A stretch of 64,000 bases of DNA from Bacteroidota bacterium. Lineage in GTDB: Bacteria > Bacteroidota > Bacteroidia > 2-12-FULL-35-15. Below the pieces are notes generated by a model, which was not told where the DNA came from, ran no database searches, and saw only the letters and a list, made by a program, of their open reading frames with translations. Made by a program: the position numbers and the translations under genes. Every line of letters begins with the position of its first letter. Positions within the stretch are counted from its first letter, which is position 1. The DNA is taken from the NCBI GenBank assembly GCA_947479085.1, contig CANJYB010000003.1:207751-271750 (forward strand), read 5' to 3'. Below, in pieces: positions 16,725-25,141 of this stretch.

Positions 16725-17396
16725 ATGAAACAAAAACTCGAGATAGCCTGCTTTAACCTTGAATCTGCTTTAATTGCGCAGGAAGGTGGTGCCGATAGAG
16801 TGGAGTTATGCAAGGACATTTCGATTGGAGGAATAACTCCGGATGAATCAGTGGTGAAAGAAGCAAGAGAAAAAATTAAAATTGCTTTAGTAGTCATGAT
16901 TAATCCGGAAGGAAAGGAGTACATTTACTCTGATATGGATTTCGGAAAAATGAAAAAAAGTATTGTTGATTTTAAAGCAATGGGTGTGGATGGTTTGGTT
17001 TTCGGTATCCTTAATAAAGAGGGAACCATTAATAAGGAACAAAATAAAGAATTGGTTCAACTCGCTTTTCCTCTTCCCTGCACATTTCACAGAGCTTTTG
17101 ATAAAGTTAAAAACCCCTTAGATGCGCTGGAAGATATTATAAATTGTGGCTTTAAAACCATTCTTACCTCCGGGCAAAAACAAACTGCAATTGCCGGAAT
17201 AGATTTGTTAATTGACCTTGTAAGTAAGGCCAATGGCAGGATTGCCATAATGCCTGGCGGGGGAGTGCGCTCCACACATATTTCTGTTTTAAAAGAAAAA
17301 CTGGACACTTCATTTTTTCATTCTTCTGCTATTACTGCTAGCACTGAATTCGCTGATGTGGAAGAGGTCAAATCTTTGAAGGCAAAGCTTTCTTAA
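16725..17396 (+). CDS. cutC: CutC-family protein
   Basis: 223 aa TIM-barrel protein of the CutC family. The N-terminal LEIACFNLESALIAQEGGADRVELC and the glycine-rich MPGGGVR near residue 180 are diagnostic, and TFHRAFD contains the conserved His. It is slightly shorter than E. coli CutC (about 248 aa). No signal peptide, so cytoplasmic. The family was named for a copper phenotype, but its repeated placement among glycan-degradation genes in Bacteroidota, as here between a glycosylasparaginase and a beta-mannosidase, suggests an enzymatic step on a sugar or aspartyl-sugar product. That is inference; no substrate can be derived from the sequence. Confidence 0.87.
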   Translation: MKQKLEIACFNLESALIAQEGGADRVELCKDISIGGITPDESVVKEAREKIKIALVVMINPEGKEYIYSDMDFGKMKKSIVDFKAMGVDGLVFGILNKEGTINKEQNKELVQLAFPLPCTFHRAFDKVKNPLDALEDIINCGFKTILTSGQKQTAIAGIDLLIDLVSKANGRIAIMPGGGVRSTHISVLKEKLDTSFFHSSAITASTEFADVEEVKSLKAKLS

Positions 17397-17405
17397 AAAA
17401 CATAA

Positions 17406-20072
17406 ATGAAACTAATCCTTCTTTTCTTACTTGTTCCTTTGCTTGCATTTTCACAGGTAACCGAAAAGCCAATTAATAACCTGAATTGGCAGTTCCGTAA
17501 AAAAGGTGATAAGGAATGGTTGCAGGCAACTGTTCCCGGAACAGTTCACACAGATTTGCTGGAGAACAAAATTATTGCCGATCCTTTTTATGGTGATAAT
17601 GAAAAGCAATTGCAATGGATAGAAAATGAAAGTTGGGAATACAAAACCTCCTTTGAAATTTCAAAAAAGGAATTCAGTCAGCAACATATAGAGTTGCAGT
17701 TTGACGGCCTCGATACCTATGCAAATGTTTATTTGAACGACTCTCTTATTCTTTCCGCAGACAATATGTTTCGTACATGGAACATTGATGTAAAAAAAAC
17801 AATTCACTTCGGAGAAAACAGGTTGAAGGTTATTTTTTATTCAGCTGTAAAAAAAGGAAAGGAAGAAGCAGCAAAACTAAAATATACTTTGCCGGGTGAT
17901 GAAAAGGTATTTACCCGAAAGGCCCAATATCAATATGGTTGGGACTGGGGACCACGATTTGTAACTTCTGGTATTTATAAAGGAGTAAAACTTATTTTTT
18001 GGAAAAATGTTAAATTGATAAATGTGAAATACAGTTTAATATCCATAAATGATAAACAAGCAGAACTTGAATTTAGATGTAAAATAAAATCAGATGTTGA
18101 TGGTCAATTTACATTAGATGCAATCCGGAATTTACCCGAACTGGCCGGCAATATTGCCATATCTTCTTCTCAGCAAAATATTCAATTAAAAAAAGGAATG
18201 AATACCTGCGTGGTAACTCATACCATTAAGAATCCGCAACGCTGGTGGAGCAATGGATTGGGTACTCCTTTTTTATATCCTTTTTCCATAAAGCTTTCGG
18301 GCGATGGAAATGAAATGGATATTCAAAAGTTGAATGTTGGACTCAGAACCATTGAACTGGTTCAAAAAAAAGATACTATCGGAACTTCTTTTTATTTTAA
18401 ATTAAATGGTGTGCCTGTTTTTATGAAAGGTGCAAATTACATTCCTCCGGATAATTTTTTACCCCGTGTTACCACTGACAATTATGAAAAAATAATTCAG
18501 AATGCAGTAGATGCTAATATGAATATGCTGAGAGTTTGGGGAGGCGGAGTGTATGCAGATGATGAGTTTTATAACGAATGTGATAAACATGGTATTTTAG
18601 TTTGGCAGGATTTTATGTTTGCCTGTGCCATGTATCCGGGCGATGAGCATTTTATTAAAAACGTTTCAGAAGAAATAAAGCAACAGGTAGTTCGTTTGAG
18701 AAATCACGCTTCACTTGCTTTATGGTGTGGGAATAATGAAATAGATGAAGGCTGGAAAAACTGGGGCTGGCAAAAGCAATATAAGTATTCACCAGTGGAT
18801 TCTGCAAAAATAGCCATTGATGATTCCACTCTTTTTCAAAGCACAATTCCCAGTATTATTTCTAAAAATGATTCCCTTCATGCTTATTGGCCTTCATCTC
18901 CTTCCATTGGTTGGGGCCATAAGGAAAGTTTGTTGCAAGGAGATTCTCATTACTGGGGTGTATGGTGGGGAATGGAACCATTTGAAATTTACAAAGAGAA
19001 GGTAGGAAGGTTTATGACGGAATATGGTTTTCAGGGGATGCCTTATTATAGAACATTTAACAAAATGGGTTTAGTCAATAATGGGAGGGTTAAAAGGAAA
19101 GGTGTAAATATCGGTGACGAACAATTATTTAATTTGTATTTGCAAAGAAGTCCAATATATGATAGTTTAACAGAAAGAAAAGCAGGAATTGATTCAGCAA
19201 TTCTTTTAGCTCATCAAAAACACCCAACAGGATACCAAACAATAAACGAATATTTGCAACGCGATTACATTGTTCCTAAAGATTTCGAAAACTATATTTA
19301 TGTTTCACAATTACTGCAGGCGGAAGGAATGAAAACTGCCATAGAGGCTCACCGAAGAGCCAAACCATATTGCATGGGAACTTTGTATTGGCAGTTAAAC
19401 GATTGCTGGCCGGTTACTTCATGGAGCAGTATTGATTATTATGGCAACTGGAAAGCATTGCACTATCAGGTAAAAAGAAGTTATGAGAATTGTATTGTTT
19501 CTATTAATGAAGAAGAAAATCAACTGAAAGTATTTATTGTAAATGATGAGTTGAAAGAAGGGAAAGGAATACTTGATATGAAATTAATAGATTTTAATGG
19601 AAATATCATATGGTTAAAGAAAATGAATATTGTAATTACATCGAATAGCAGTAAGGTGTATTTTTCAATTGACAAAAAGGAATTTGGCAATTATGATTTA
19701 AAGCAAATTGTATTTAATGCAAAGGTTGTGATTAGCAATTCGAAAACAGCATATTCAAATTACTATTTTTCGAAACCAAAAGATTTAGTATTAAAAAAGC
19801 CGGAAATAAAAATGGTACCTGTTGAAAATGAAGATGCGGTCGAACTATCCACTAATACTGTTGCAAAAGATGTTTTTTTGTTTTCAAAAGAAGACGGGGT
19901 TAATTTAATGGATAATTATTTCGACTTACTACCCAATGAAACAAAAAGGATTTATTATAAACGGAAAACTATCCGGGTAGCTAATCTTCCCTATTCAAAT
20001 TCGCCTGTTGTTCCTGTTCCTGTTCCTGTTCCTTTTTCTGTTAAATCTCTATACGATACTTTCCACGAATAA
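17406..20072 (+). CDS. GH2 beta-mannosidase
   Basis: 888 aa with a short signal peptide (MKLILLFLLVPLLAFSQ). It has the GH2 layout: N-terminal jelly-roll (about 25-200), Ig-like domain, catalytic barrel (about 330-620) and C-terminal beta domains. The acid/base is E445 (WCGNNEIDEGW) and the nucleophile is E539 (MTEYGFQG). WDWGPRFVTSGI and LRVWGGGVY are typical of beta-mannosidases rather than beta-galactosidases. It would remove the beta-mannose linked to chitobiose in the N-glycan core. It is the last gene of the operon, 9 bp after cutC, and ends 2 bp before a convergent GNAT gene. Its C-terminus contains a hexanucleotide microsatellite coding for alternating Val-Pro. Confidence 0.93.
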   Translation: MKLILLFLLVPLLAFSQVTEKPINNLNWQFRKKGDKEWLQATVPGTVHTDLLENKIIADPFYGDNEKQLQWIENESWEYKTSFEISKKEFSQQHIELQFDGLDTYANVYLNDSLILSADNMFRTWNIDVKKTIHFGENRLKVIFYSAVKKGKEEAAKLKYTLPGDEKVFTRKAQYQYGWDWGPRFVTSGIYKGVKLIFWKNVKLINVKYSLISINDKQAELEFRCKIKSDVDGQFTLDAIRNLPELAGNIAISSSQQNIQLKKGMNTCVVTHTIKNPQRWWSNGLGTPFLYPFSIKLSGDGNEMDIQKLNVGLRTIELVQKKDTIGTSFYFKLNGVPVFMKGANYIPPDNFLPRVTTDNYEKIIQNAVDANMNMLRVWGGGVYADDEFYNECDKHGILVWQDFMFACAMYPGDEHFIKNVSEEIKQQVVRLRNHASLALWCGNNEIDEGWKNWGWQKQYKYSPVDSAKIAIDDSTLFQSTIPSIISKNDSLHAYWPSSPSIGWGHKESLLQGDSHYWGVWWGMEPFEIYKEKVGRFMTEYGFQGMPYYRTFNKMGLVNNGRVKRKGVNIGDEQLFNLYLQRSPIYDSLTERKAGIDSAILLAHQKHPTGYQTINEYLQRDYIVPKDFENYIYVSQLLQAEGMKTAIEAHRRAKPYCMGTLYWQLNDCWPVTSWSSIDYYGNWKALHYQVKRSYENCIVSINEEENQLKVFIVNDELKEGKGILDMKLIDFNGNIIWLKKMNIVITSNSSKVYFSIDKKEFGNYDLKQIVFNAKVVISNSKTAYSNYYFSKPKDLVLKKPEIKMVPVENEDAVELSTNTVAKDVFLFSKEDGVNLMDNYFDLLPNETKRIYYKRKTIRVANLPYSNSPVVPVPVPVPFSVKSLYDTFHE
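20010..20033 (+). repeat. hexanucleotide microsatellite GTTCCT x4
   Basis: Four exact GTTCCT copies inside the 3' end of the GH2 gene, preceded by a partial copy, encode a Val-Pro run close to the C-terminus. In-frame copy-number change by slippage would lengthen or shorten the tail without frameshift. Confidence 0.8.
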
Positions 20073-20074
20073 GA

Positions 20075-20623
20075 TTATTTCCTAATCAGTGAACAAACCT
20101 CCGTATCAACAAACTTCCCTTCAAAAAAGAAATTCTCTTTAAAGTAAGCTTCTTTTTCAAAACCTTGCGATACCAGTAATTTTTTGGATGCAATATTTGC
20201 AGCATCCAGCTTGGCTTCTATACTATGAAGATTCATGGTTTTAAAGCCGAAATCAATTACTGCTTTTATAGCCTCACCGGCTAATTTTTTATTCCAGAAA
20301 TCAGGATGAAGCATATACCCTATTTCTGCCCGGTAATGTTCCTTTTCCACGGTATGATACCCTATCGTTCCGATTACAATGTCTTCGTTTTTCAGAGTAA
20401 TTCCCCAGGCTATGTTGGCATTGCTTTTTATTCCATCATCTATTCTCTTAATCAAATCTTTCACCTCTTTCACCGATTTTGCGGTTGGCTTACCAATGTA
20501 TTTCATTACTTCAGGTTCTTTCCGAAAAGTAAAAATATCATCTGCGTCTTTTTTTGTTATTCTTCTAAGCAGCAGTCGTTCTGTTTCCAGCACCGGAAAG
20601 GGTTTAAAATTAAAAGTAAGCAT
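20075..20623 (-). CDS. GNAT-family N-acetyltransferase (RimJ/RimL type)
   Basis: 182 aa cytoplasmic acetyltransferase of the Acetyltransf_3 group. ETERLLLRRITKKDADDIF is the standard N-terminal strand-helix. EIGYMLHPDFWNKKLAGEAI contains the beta4 strand and a degenerate acetyl-CoA pyrophosphate loop, and LHSIEAKLDAANIASKKLL with GFEKEAYFKEN completes the fold. These enzymes acetylate N-terminal amines of ribosomal proteins or small-molecule amines; the substrate here is unknown. It is convergent with the beta-mannosidase gene (2-bp gap) and carries its own -7-like box at 20654-20661. Confidence 0.87.
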   Translation of the reverse strand: MLTFNFKPFPVLETERLLLRRITKKDADDIFTFRKEPEVMKYIGKPTAKSVKEVKDLIKRIDDGIKSNANIAWGITLKNEDIVIGTIGYHTVEKEHYRAEIGYMLHPDFWNKKLAGEAIKAVIDFGFKTMNLHSIEAKLDAANIASKKLLVSQGFEKEAYFKENFFFEGKFVDTEVCSLIRK

Positions 20624-20653
20624 AGGCGTCTTTGTTTAGTATCAAAAAGGAAA

Positions 20654-20661
20654 CAAAGATA
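20654..20661 (-). promoter_or_regulatory. -7 box (TATCTTTG on minus strand) for GNAT gene
   Basis: The plus strand reads CAAAGATA, giving an exact TAnnTTTG on the minus strand, 31 bp upstream of the start codon. No TTG lies at the expected -33 position. Confidence 0.4.
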
Positions 20662-20782
20662 ATTAAAGCGGTGGAATCAGGAAGGAAGCTTTTAAATGAT
20701 TAATTCTTTGTTAACTCGCTTGTTAACATACTAATGTTGTTAATTCAAAAAACAGGAATCTTTCATCAACCATCTTTTTATG

Positions 20783-20790
20783 TATCTTTG
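20783..20790 (+). promoter_or_regulatory. -7 box (TATCTTTG) for lpxD
   Basis: An exact TAnnTTTG match 58 bp before the lpxD start. A clear -33 TTG at the expected distance is missing, so it may be an activated or weak promoter. Confidence 0.42.
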
Positions 20791-20848
20791 AACGATTAAA
20801 AAGTCATTAATAATCAGGAAAACAACTCAAAAAAGTTAATCAGTCAAA

Positions 20849-21892
20849 ATGAAATTTTCGGCAAAACAAATAGCGGAATTACTGAAAGGGAAAGTGGAAG
20901 GCGATGAAAATGCCATAGTTTCCAGCCTTTCAAAAATAGAAGAGGGAAAGCAGGGTAGCTTGTCTTTTTTGTCTAATCCCGTTTACACCAATTATGTTTA
21001 CGAAACAGATGCTTCTGTAGTAATTTTAAAACATAATATTGTTCTCGACAGACCATATAAACCTACACTCACATTAATCAGGGTAGAGGACCCTTATGGA
21101 AGTTTCGCGCAATTGCTTGAAATGTACTATGCCATTACTCAGGATAAAAAGGGAATTGAACAACCCTCGTTTATTTCCACTACAGCCACTCATGGTAAGG
21201 ACTGTTACATAGGAGCTTTTGCTTATGTTGGGGAGAATGTAAAGATTGGAAATAATGTAAAGCTGTTCCCTCATTGTTACATTGGTGACAATACTACTAT
21301 CGGGGATAATTGCACTTTTTATTCAGGTGTCAAAGTTTATCACGATTGCATCATCGGTAATGATTGCACCATTCATGCAAGCACAGTAATTGGAAGTGAC
21401 GGGTTTGGGTTTGCGCCTAATTCAGAAAATAATTATAAAAAAATTCCACAAATCGGAAATGTAATCATCGAAGACCATGTGGAAATTGGTTCCAACACCT
21501 CCATAGACAGGGCAACAATGGGTTCTACCATTATCCGCAAAGGAGTAAAAATGGATAACCTGGTGCAGATAGCGCACAATGTGGAGATTGGTGAAAATAC
21601 CGTATTAGCCGGTGGTTCGTTTGTTGCCGGTTCGTCCCGCTTAGGTAAAAACATCATGATGGGCGGACAGGCAGGAGTGGTAGGACATGTAAAAGTGGCG
21701 GATGGTGTTAAAATTGCCGGACAATCTGGTGTTGCTTCTACCATTGAACAGGAAGGTTTAATCGTACAAGGTTCTCCTGCTTATGAAATAGGTGCTTATA
21801 AAAGAAGTTATGTACTGTTCAGAAGTTTACAAAAGTTGAATGACAGAATAAGAACCCTCGAACTTGAAATTAAAAAATTATTAAACCCCTGA
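20849..21892 (+). CDS. lpxD: UDP-3-O-acylglucosamine N-acyltransferase (lipid A biosynthesis)
   Basis: 347 aa, the usual LpxD length. It transfers a hydroxyacyl chain from ACP to the 2-amino group of UDP-3-O-acylglucosamine, the third step of lipid A synthesis, in the cytoplasm. The N-terminal uridine-binding domain (about 1-100) is followed by a left-handed beta-helix of hexapeptide repeats (about 110-300). [13 protein letters not shown] and IDRATMG are LpxD signatures and H243 in QIAHNVEIG is the catalytic histidine (equivalent to H239 in E. coli). The C-terminal helix ([19 protein letters not shown]) is the trimer/ACP-binding extension. It is followed 33 bp later by a PlsC-like acyltransferase gene and may be co-transcribed with it. 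Confidence 0.95.
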   Translation: MKFSAKQIAELLKGKVEGDENAIVSSLSKIEEGKQGSLSFLSNPVYTNYVYETDASVVILKHNIVLDRPYKPTLTLIRVEDPYGSFAQLLEMYYAITQDKKGIEQPSFISTTATHGKDCYIGAFAYVGENVKIGNNVKLFPHCYIGDNTTIGDNCTFYSGVKVYHDCIIGNDCTIHASTVIGSDGFGFAPNSENNYKKIPQIGNVIIEDHVEIGSNTSIDRATMGSTIIRKGVKMDNLVQIAHNVEIGENTVLAGGSFVAGSSRLGKNIMMGGQAGVVGHVKVADGVKIAGQSGVASTIEQEGLIVQGSPAYEIGAYKRSYVLFRSLQKLNDRIRTLELEIKKLLNP

Positions 21893-21925
21893 TTATATTA
21901 ATTAGCAGCATTCCTGCTACTCCCT

Positions 21926-22777
21926 ATGCCTGAAAGCAAATTTATTGATGTTGAAAAAGTGCTGAAAGAAAAAGCACCCGGTTTAAAAAAATGGTTACCT
22001 CGATTTGTGTTGAATTGGCTCAAACGAAAACTTCACGAAGATGAAATAAACATTACTATGCACGAACTAAGGAATGTTTATGGTGTGGATTTCAATAATG
22101 GCTGTATCGAAAAATTAGGCGCTAACGTAGTTGCTATCAATTCGCATCATATTCCAAAAGAGGGCGGAATTATTCTTGCGGCTAATCATCCTCTTGGTGG
22201 TCTTGACGGAATGGCTTTTGTAAAAGCCATTGCCGAAGTACGTCCTGATATTCACTTTGTGGTAAATGATGTATTAAAGAATTTAAAAAACTACGGTGAT
22301 GTTTTTATTGGCATCAATAAAATAAAATCCACTTCCGCTACTTCTCTTCGAACTATTGAGAGTGTGCTTGTCACTGACGAAGCCGTTGGGTTCTTTCCTG
22401 CTGGCTTAGTATCCCGCAAACAAAATGGTTTAATACGCGATTTGGAATGGAAAAAAAGTTTTGTCACCCAGGCTATCGACCATAAACGATTAATCGTTCC
22501 TGTTTTTATAGAAGGAGAAAACTCAAAGTTTTTTTATCGCTTTGCTAATTTCCGCAAAAAGATTGGAATAAAAGCAAATATTGAAATGCTATTTCTTCCC
22601 GATGAAATGTTCAAACAAAAAGGACATACAGTAAAAGTACATTTTGGAAAAGCATTCGACCCTTCACTTATTCTTGATAAGCGCATGTCTCACAAAGCAT
22701 GGGCCGCAAAAATCAAGGACTATATTTATTCCGAAGCCTTTAAAAAAGGAATAGCCTTCCAAGATTTTATTAAATAA
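21926..22777 (+). CDS. PlsC-like glycerolipid acyltransferase
   Basis: 283 aa. AANHPLGGLDGMAF is the Bacteroidota form of the acyltransferase histidine-aspartate motif I, here H-x5-D. GVFIGINKIKS-like and FPAGLVSRKQNG correspond to motifs II-III (FPEG is replaced by FPAG). PVFIEGENSKFFYRFANFRK follows. It most likely moves an acyl chain onto a lysophospholipid or related glycerol or amino-lipid at the inner membrane. No long transmembrane helix is obvious, suggesting peripheral association. It follows lpxD and is convergent with the next minus-strand gene (6-bp gap). Specificity could be for lysophosphatidic acid or ornithine/glycine lipids; the sequence does not decide. Confidence 0.82.
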   Translation: MPESKFIDVEKVLKEKAPGLKKWLPRFVLNWLKRKLHEDEINITMHELRNVYGVDFNNGCIEKLGANVVAINSHHIPKEGGIILAANHPLGGLDGMAFVKAIAEVRPDIHFVVNDVLKNLKNYGDVFIGINKIKSTSATSLRTIESVLVTDEAVGFFPAGLVSRKQNGLIRDLEWKKSFVTQAIDHKRLIVPVFIEGENSKFFYRFANFRKKIGIKANIEMLFLPDEMFKQKGHTVKVHFGKAFDPSLILDKRMSHKAWAAKIKDYIYSEAFKKGIAFQDFIK

Positions 22778-22783
22778 CCACCC

Positions 22784-23458
22784 TTACTTAAAACTAATCG
22801 GAGGACAGCCAGCTTCAAATTTAGTTGGATATTGTTTTACAATATTATCCGACAGCATATCCGAAATTTCAAGCATATCACTTTGCACATGGTCATAAGT
22901 TATAACATCTGCATCATAATTCTGGGTCAGGCGAAATCTTACTTCATCAATAGTTAAGGTAAGATGATCATGAAGAATTAATTTCAGTTCCGTTAATGCG
23001 CAATAAGGATTTGCTTTGTTCAGAAACAAGGAGATATCATCAGCATTAGCATACCATTTAACAGTACTTGCATGCAATGCAGGTGTGTTTTTTAGTTTAG
23101 CATAATTAATTGCTTCCATCATTATTTCAATATGAGTTTTCAATAGTTTGCTTAACTCATTTCCTTTTGCTTCGCCATAATAAGCTTTCATCGCATTGCC
23201 TATAGCCACCTGATTTTGCATCAATCTTTTTATCGTCTGGTCTTTTCCCGGCAAACTGTCTACCATACACAGAATCACATTACGCGTCCAGTTCACATGC
23301 TCTTCGCAAAGTTTACGCATATTGGTTTTAAATTCATCAGCAGTAATATAAACCATTACCGGAGGCGCTGTTATTTTTATTTGCCCGAAAGATGGACTCG
23401 AAATAAAATTTGCCAGTAATACTATAATGGCAACTATGGTGTTTCTCGTTTTTTTCAT
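22784..23458 (-). CDS. secreted protein of unknown function with HVxWTRN / IGNA-YYG motifs
   Basis: 224 aa starting at the methionine that opens a clear signal peptide (MKKTRNTIVAIIVLLANF, cut near SFGQ). A longer reading frame back to 23542 exists, but a -7 box at 23496-23503 lies inside that extension and the extra 28 residues would hide the signal peptide, so the shorter start is preferred. The mature part is helical. It contains EEHVNWTRNVILCMVDSLPG, then QNQVAIGNAMKAYYGE, then LSKLLKTHI; this series of motifs recurs in small uncharacterised proteins of Firmicutes and Bacteroidota. The conserved His, Asp and Glu residues could bind metal. I cannot assign a function. Confidence 0.75.
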   Translation of the reverse strand: MKKTRNTIVAIIVLLANFISSPSFGQIKITAPPVMVYITADEFKTNMRKLCEEHVNWTRNVILCMVDSLPGKDQTIKRLMQNQVAIGNAMKAYYGEAKGNELSKLLKTHIEIMMEAINYAKLKNTPALHASTVKWYANADDISLFLNKANPYCALTELKLILHDHLTLTIDEVRFRLTQNYDADVITYDHVQSDMLEISDMLSDNIVKQYPTKFEAGCPPISFK

Positions 23459-23495
23459 TCTAAAAGTTTTTTGATGATGTGTATTTTTCACATCA

Positions 23496-23503
23496 CAAAA
23501 GTA
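23496..23503 (-). promoter_or_regulatory. -7 box supporting the short start of the secreted protein gene
   Basis: The plus strand reads CAAAAGTA, giving TACTTTTG on the minus strand, an exact TAnnTTTG match. The predicted start of transcription is about 30 nt before the ATG at 23458. No convincing -33 TTG is seen. Confidence 0.4.
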
Positions 23504-23557
23504 GGCAGGATTAAAAAGGTGAGTATTGTAAAACTCCGGCAATAAATTGCAACATTA

Positions 23558-23968
23558 TTACTTCATACCTTCATTGTTTTCTTTTTCCAACACTTCTATT
23601 TCAGTCTTTTCCTTTTTTATTCCCTGCCTTAAAAAAGCAAAAAGGCTCATATACACATTCGCTATCCATACAAGTGCAAAACCGCCAATCACCAATCCCC
23701 GCCAATCATCCATCAACAATTTATAATCAGTAAGAAAAAGAAATAGAATAGTGACGTAATGCGAAAAACAATACTCACAGGTAAACAAAAAAAAGAATTT
23801 CCTTCTCAGTAAAGTTTTATCGTTTTTACTTCTTCTTCTACAATATTCCCTCGGTTCACTGAATATTTCCTCATGAGTTACCGTCCATGCCATGCATGCT
23901 ATTGGCAAAGCCAATACAAACAACCAAACCACCTGCCCAGAAATATTCATTGCCGCAAAGTTCCCCAA
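23558..23968 (-). CDS. small membrane protein with CEYC-SHY motif, unknown function
   Basis: 136 aa with about three transmembrane helices (about 10-30, 55-80, 90-112) and a charged C-terminal tail (KKEKTEIEVLEKENN). Between helices 1 and 2 is a basic loop with REYCRRRSK, and the second helix begins FTCEYCFSHYVT. The paired cysteines and histidine at a helix end are reminiscent of small DUF1360-type membrane proteins, but that link is tentative. It lies 100 bp upstream, on the same strand, of the secreted-protein gene starting at 23458. Function unknown. Confidence 0.6.
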   Translation of the reverse strand: MGNFAAMNISGQVVWLFVLALPIACMAWTVTHEEIFSEPREYCRRRSKNDKTLLRRKFFFLFTCEYCFSHYVTILFLFLTDYKLLMDDWRGLVIGGFALVWIANVYMSLFAFLRQGIKKEKTEIEVLEKENNEGMK

Positions 23969-24052
23969 ACAGCAAGTTTAATCCCTTACATATTTTTCAA
24001 AATACATTTCATCATTCACATATCCATTCCACACAAATATATAATCTATAAT

Positions 24053-24170
24053 AGGGCAGACACCTTACCGCCTTGTCTCACCATCCATCCCGCCTCTTCG
24101 AAGCAATTCCCCTCTGTGTGTTTGCATTTGCGTTAGCGAGAGGGGGTAGGGGGTGTGTTATTGTCAATGC
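24053..24170. repeat. partial copy of dispersed repeat R2
   Basis: Starts AGGGCAGACACCTTACCGCC, identical to the first bases of the full copy at 24213, and stays similar for about 45 bp. It then diverges into a hairpin formed by CCCCTCT and AGAGGGG around 24108-24147. It is in direct orientation to the full copy 160 bp away. Confidence 0.7.
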
Positions 24171-24212
24171 CTGAATAAAGTTAACCGTTTTAACCGATTG
24201 ATAATTATTATC

Positions 24213-24434
24213 AGGGCAGACACCTTACCGCCTTGTCTCACCCTCCTTCCCGCCCTCGCGCGGTATCTTTTTTTTCATCACCTCCTCCCTCCGAATCCGG
24301 TCACTGAGCGAAGTCGAAGTGCCACACCTTCCAACCTGTCCAACGAAAAAAAAGGATACTTCGCGCGGGTCGGGTGCAGATTGCAAGTCTCATACTTCGT
24401 AGCAACTTTTAATTTACTCCCCCAAAAAAACACA
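24213..24434. repeat. dispersed repeat R2, full copy 1
   Basis: About 222 bp closely related to 43077-43299 over both ends: AGGGCAGACACCT at the left; CCTCGCGCGGTATC and AAGGATACTTCGC internally; CATACTTCGTA and CAACTTTTAA near the right. The middle 60 bp differ and here contain CACTGAGCGAAGTCGAAGTG, itself palindromic. Internal arms at 24257-24275 and 24346-24367 (CGCGCG-GTATC-T8 against A8-GGATAC-TTCGCGCG) are imperfect inverted repeats. Short ORFs cross it in both directions but look like by-products. From 24435 to 24738 the sequence becomes strongly C/A-biased with no gene. Confidence 0.8.
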
Positions 24435-24738
24435 AACCACTCCAAAACTTTACGCAAAGGCTCTCCTCTCCGCACTTTGTTCCGAGTTATTCGGGATTCA
24501 AGGGGAAGGAAGGGCTGAGGCTAAAAGTCCCGAGCTATTCACAAGGGAGGTCTTGCCTTCTTCGCACTTTTCGGTCAATTCCCCTATCCTAATATTATGA
24601 ATAGAAACGATGCCTTTCCAGATATTTTTTTACCCACAAACAAACAAAACTTTCCCCCTACATATTTTTCAAAAAAACTCCCCCTATATTATAGTATACC
24701 TCCACCCAACCCAAATTTCAAAAAAAAACCCAAAAATT

Positions 24739-25020
24739 CACTTTCTTTACCCCGAAAATCAACTTTCAATACCCAAAAACCAACTTTTACCCATCAAAAC
24801 CAAAAAATATCCTTTCTCAATCCACACTTCTACCCTCCTGATTTTCACTTCTTCCCTCCTAATGGGAACTTCTCCTCTCGTAATTCTCACTTCTCTCTTT
24901 CCAATCGGAACTTCTCCCCTCATAATTTTCACTTCTCCCTCTCCAATCCGAACTTCTCCCCTCGTAATTCTCACTTCACCCTTTCCAATCGGAACTTCTC
25001 CCCCTCCAAAAATCACTTCA
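24739..25020. repeat. intergenic tandem array C, 21-bp period (42-bp higher order)
   Basis: Nine exact 21-bp units start at 24825 and continue to 25013, with looser units back to 24739 (about 13 in all). Odd units start CACTTCT and even ones AACTTCT, giving a 42-bp superperiod; the second half of each unit is variable (TCCAATCGG, CGTAATTCT, CATAATTTT). The strand is almost purely pyrimidine plus A, so several frames on both strands remain open (24597-25088 and 24610-25047 plus; 24759-25028 minus) without protein-like character. It lies between the membrane-protein gene start and the ruvC terminator. Confidence 0.87.
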
Positions 25021-25089
25021 TTTTTCAAAAAATTATCAAAAACCTAGTTAATCCAATAAATGAATTTTTACTTTTATATCACACTTAAC

Positions 25090-25129
25090 AAAAAAACTCC
25101 CGTTACAAATCAGTAACGGGAGTTTTTTT
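25090..25129. terminator. bidirectional intrinsic terminator downstream of ruvC
   Basis: Perfect arms of 17 bp (25090-25106 and 25113-25129) with core ACTCCCGTTAC/GTAACGGGAGT and A/T tracts on either side, around a 6-nt loop. It lies 12 bp beyond the ruvC stop on the minus strand. Confidence 0.9.
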
Positions 25130-25141
25130 ATTTCTCAGCAC

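Noticed and set aside
24153..24518. 121-codon ORF (and a 65-codon ORF on the other strand)
   Set aside because: Both simply traverse dispersed repeat R2; the second R2 copy does not preserve the frames end to end.
24597..25088. 163-codon ORF rich in Asn, Phe, Ser and His
   Set aside because: It is kept open by the 21-bp unit of array C; overlapping frames on both strands are equally open and no codon-position bias is visible.
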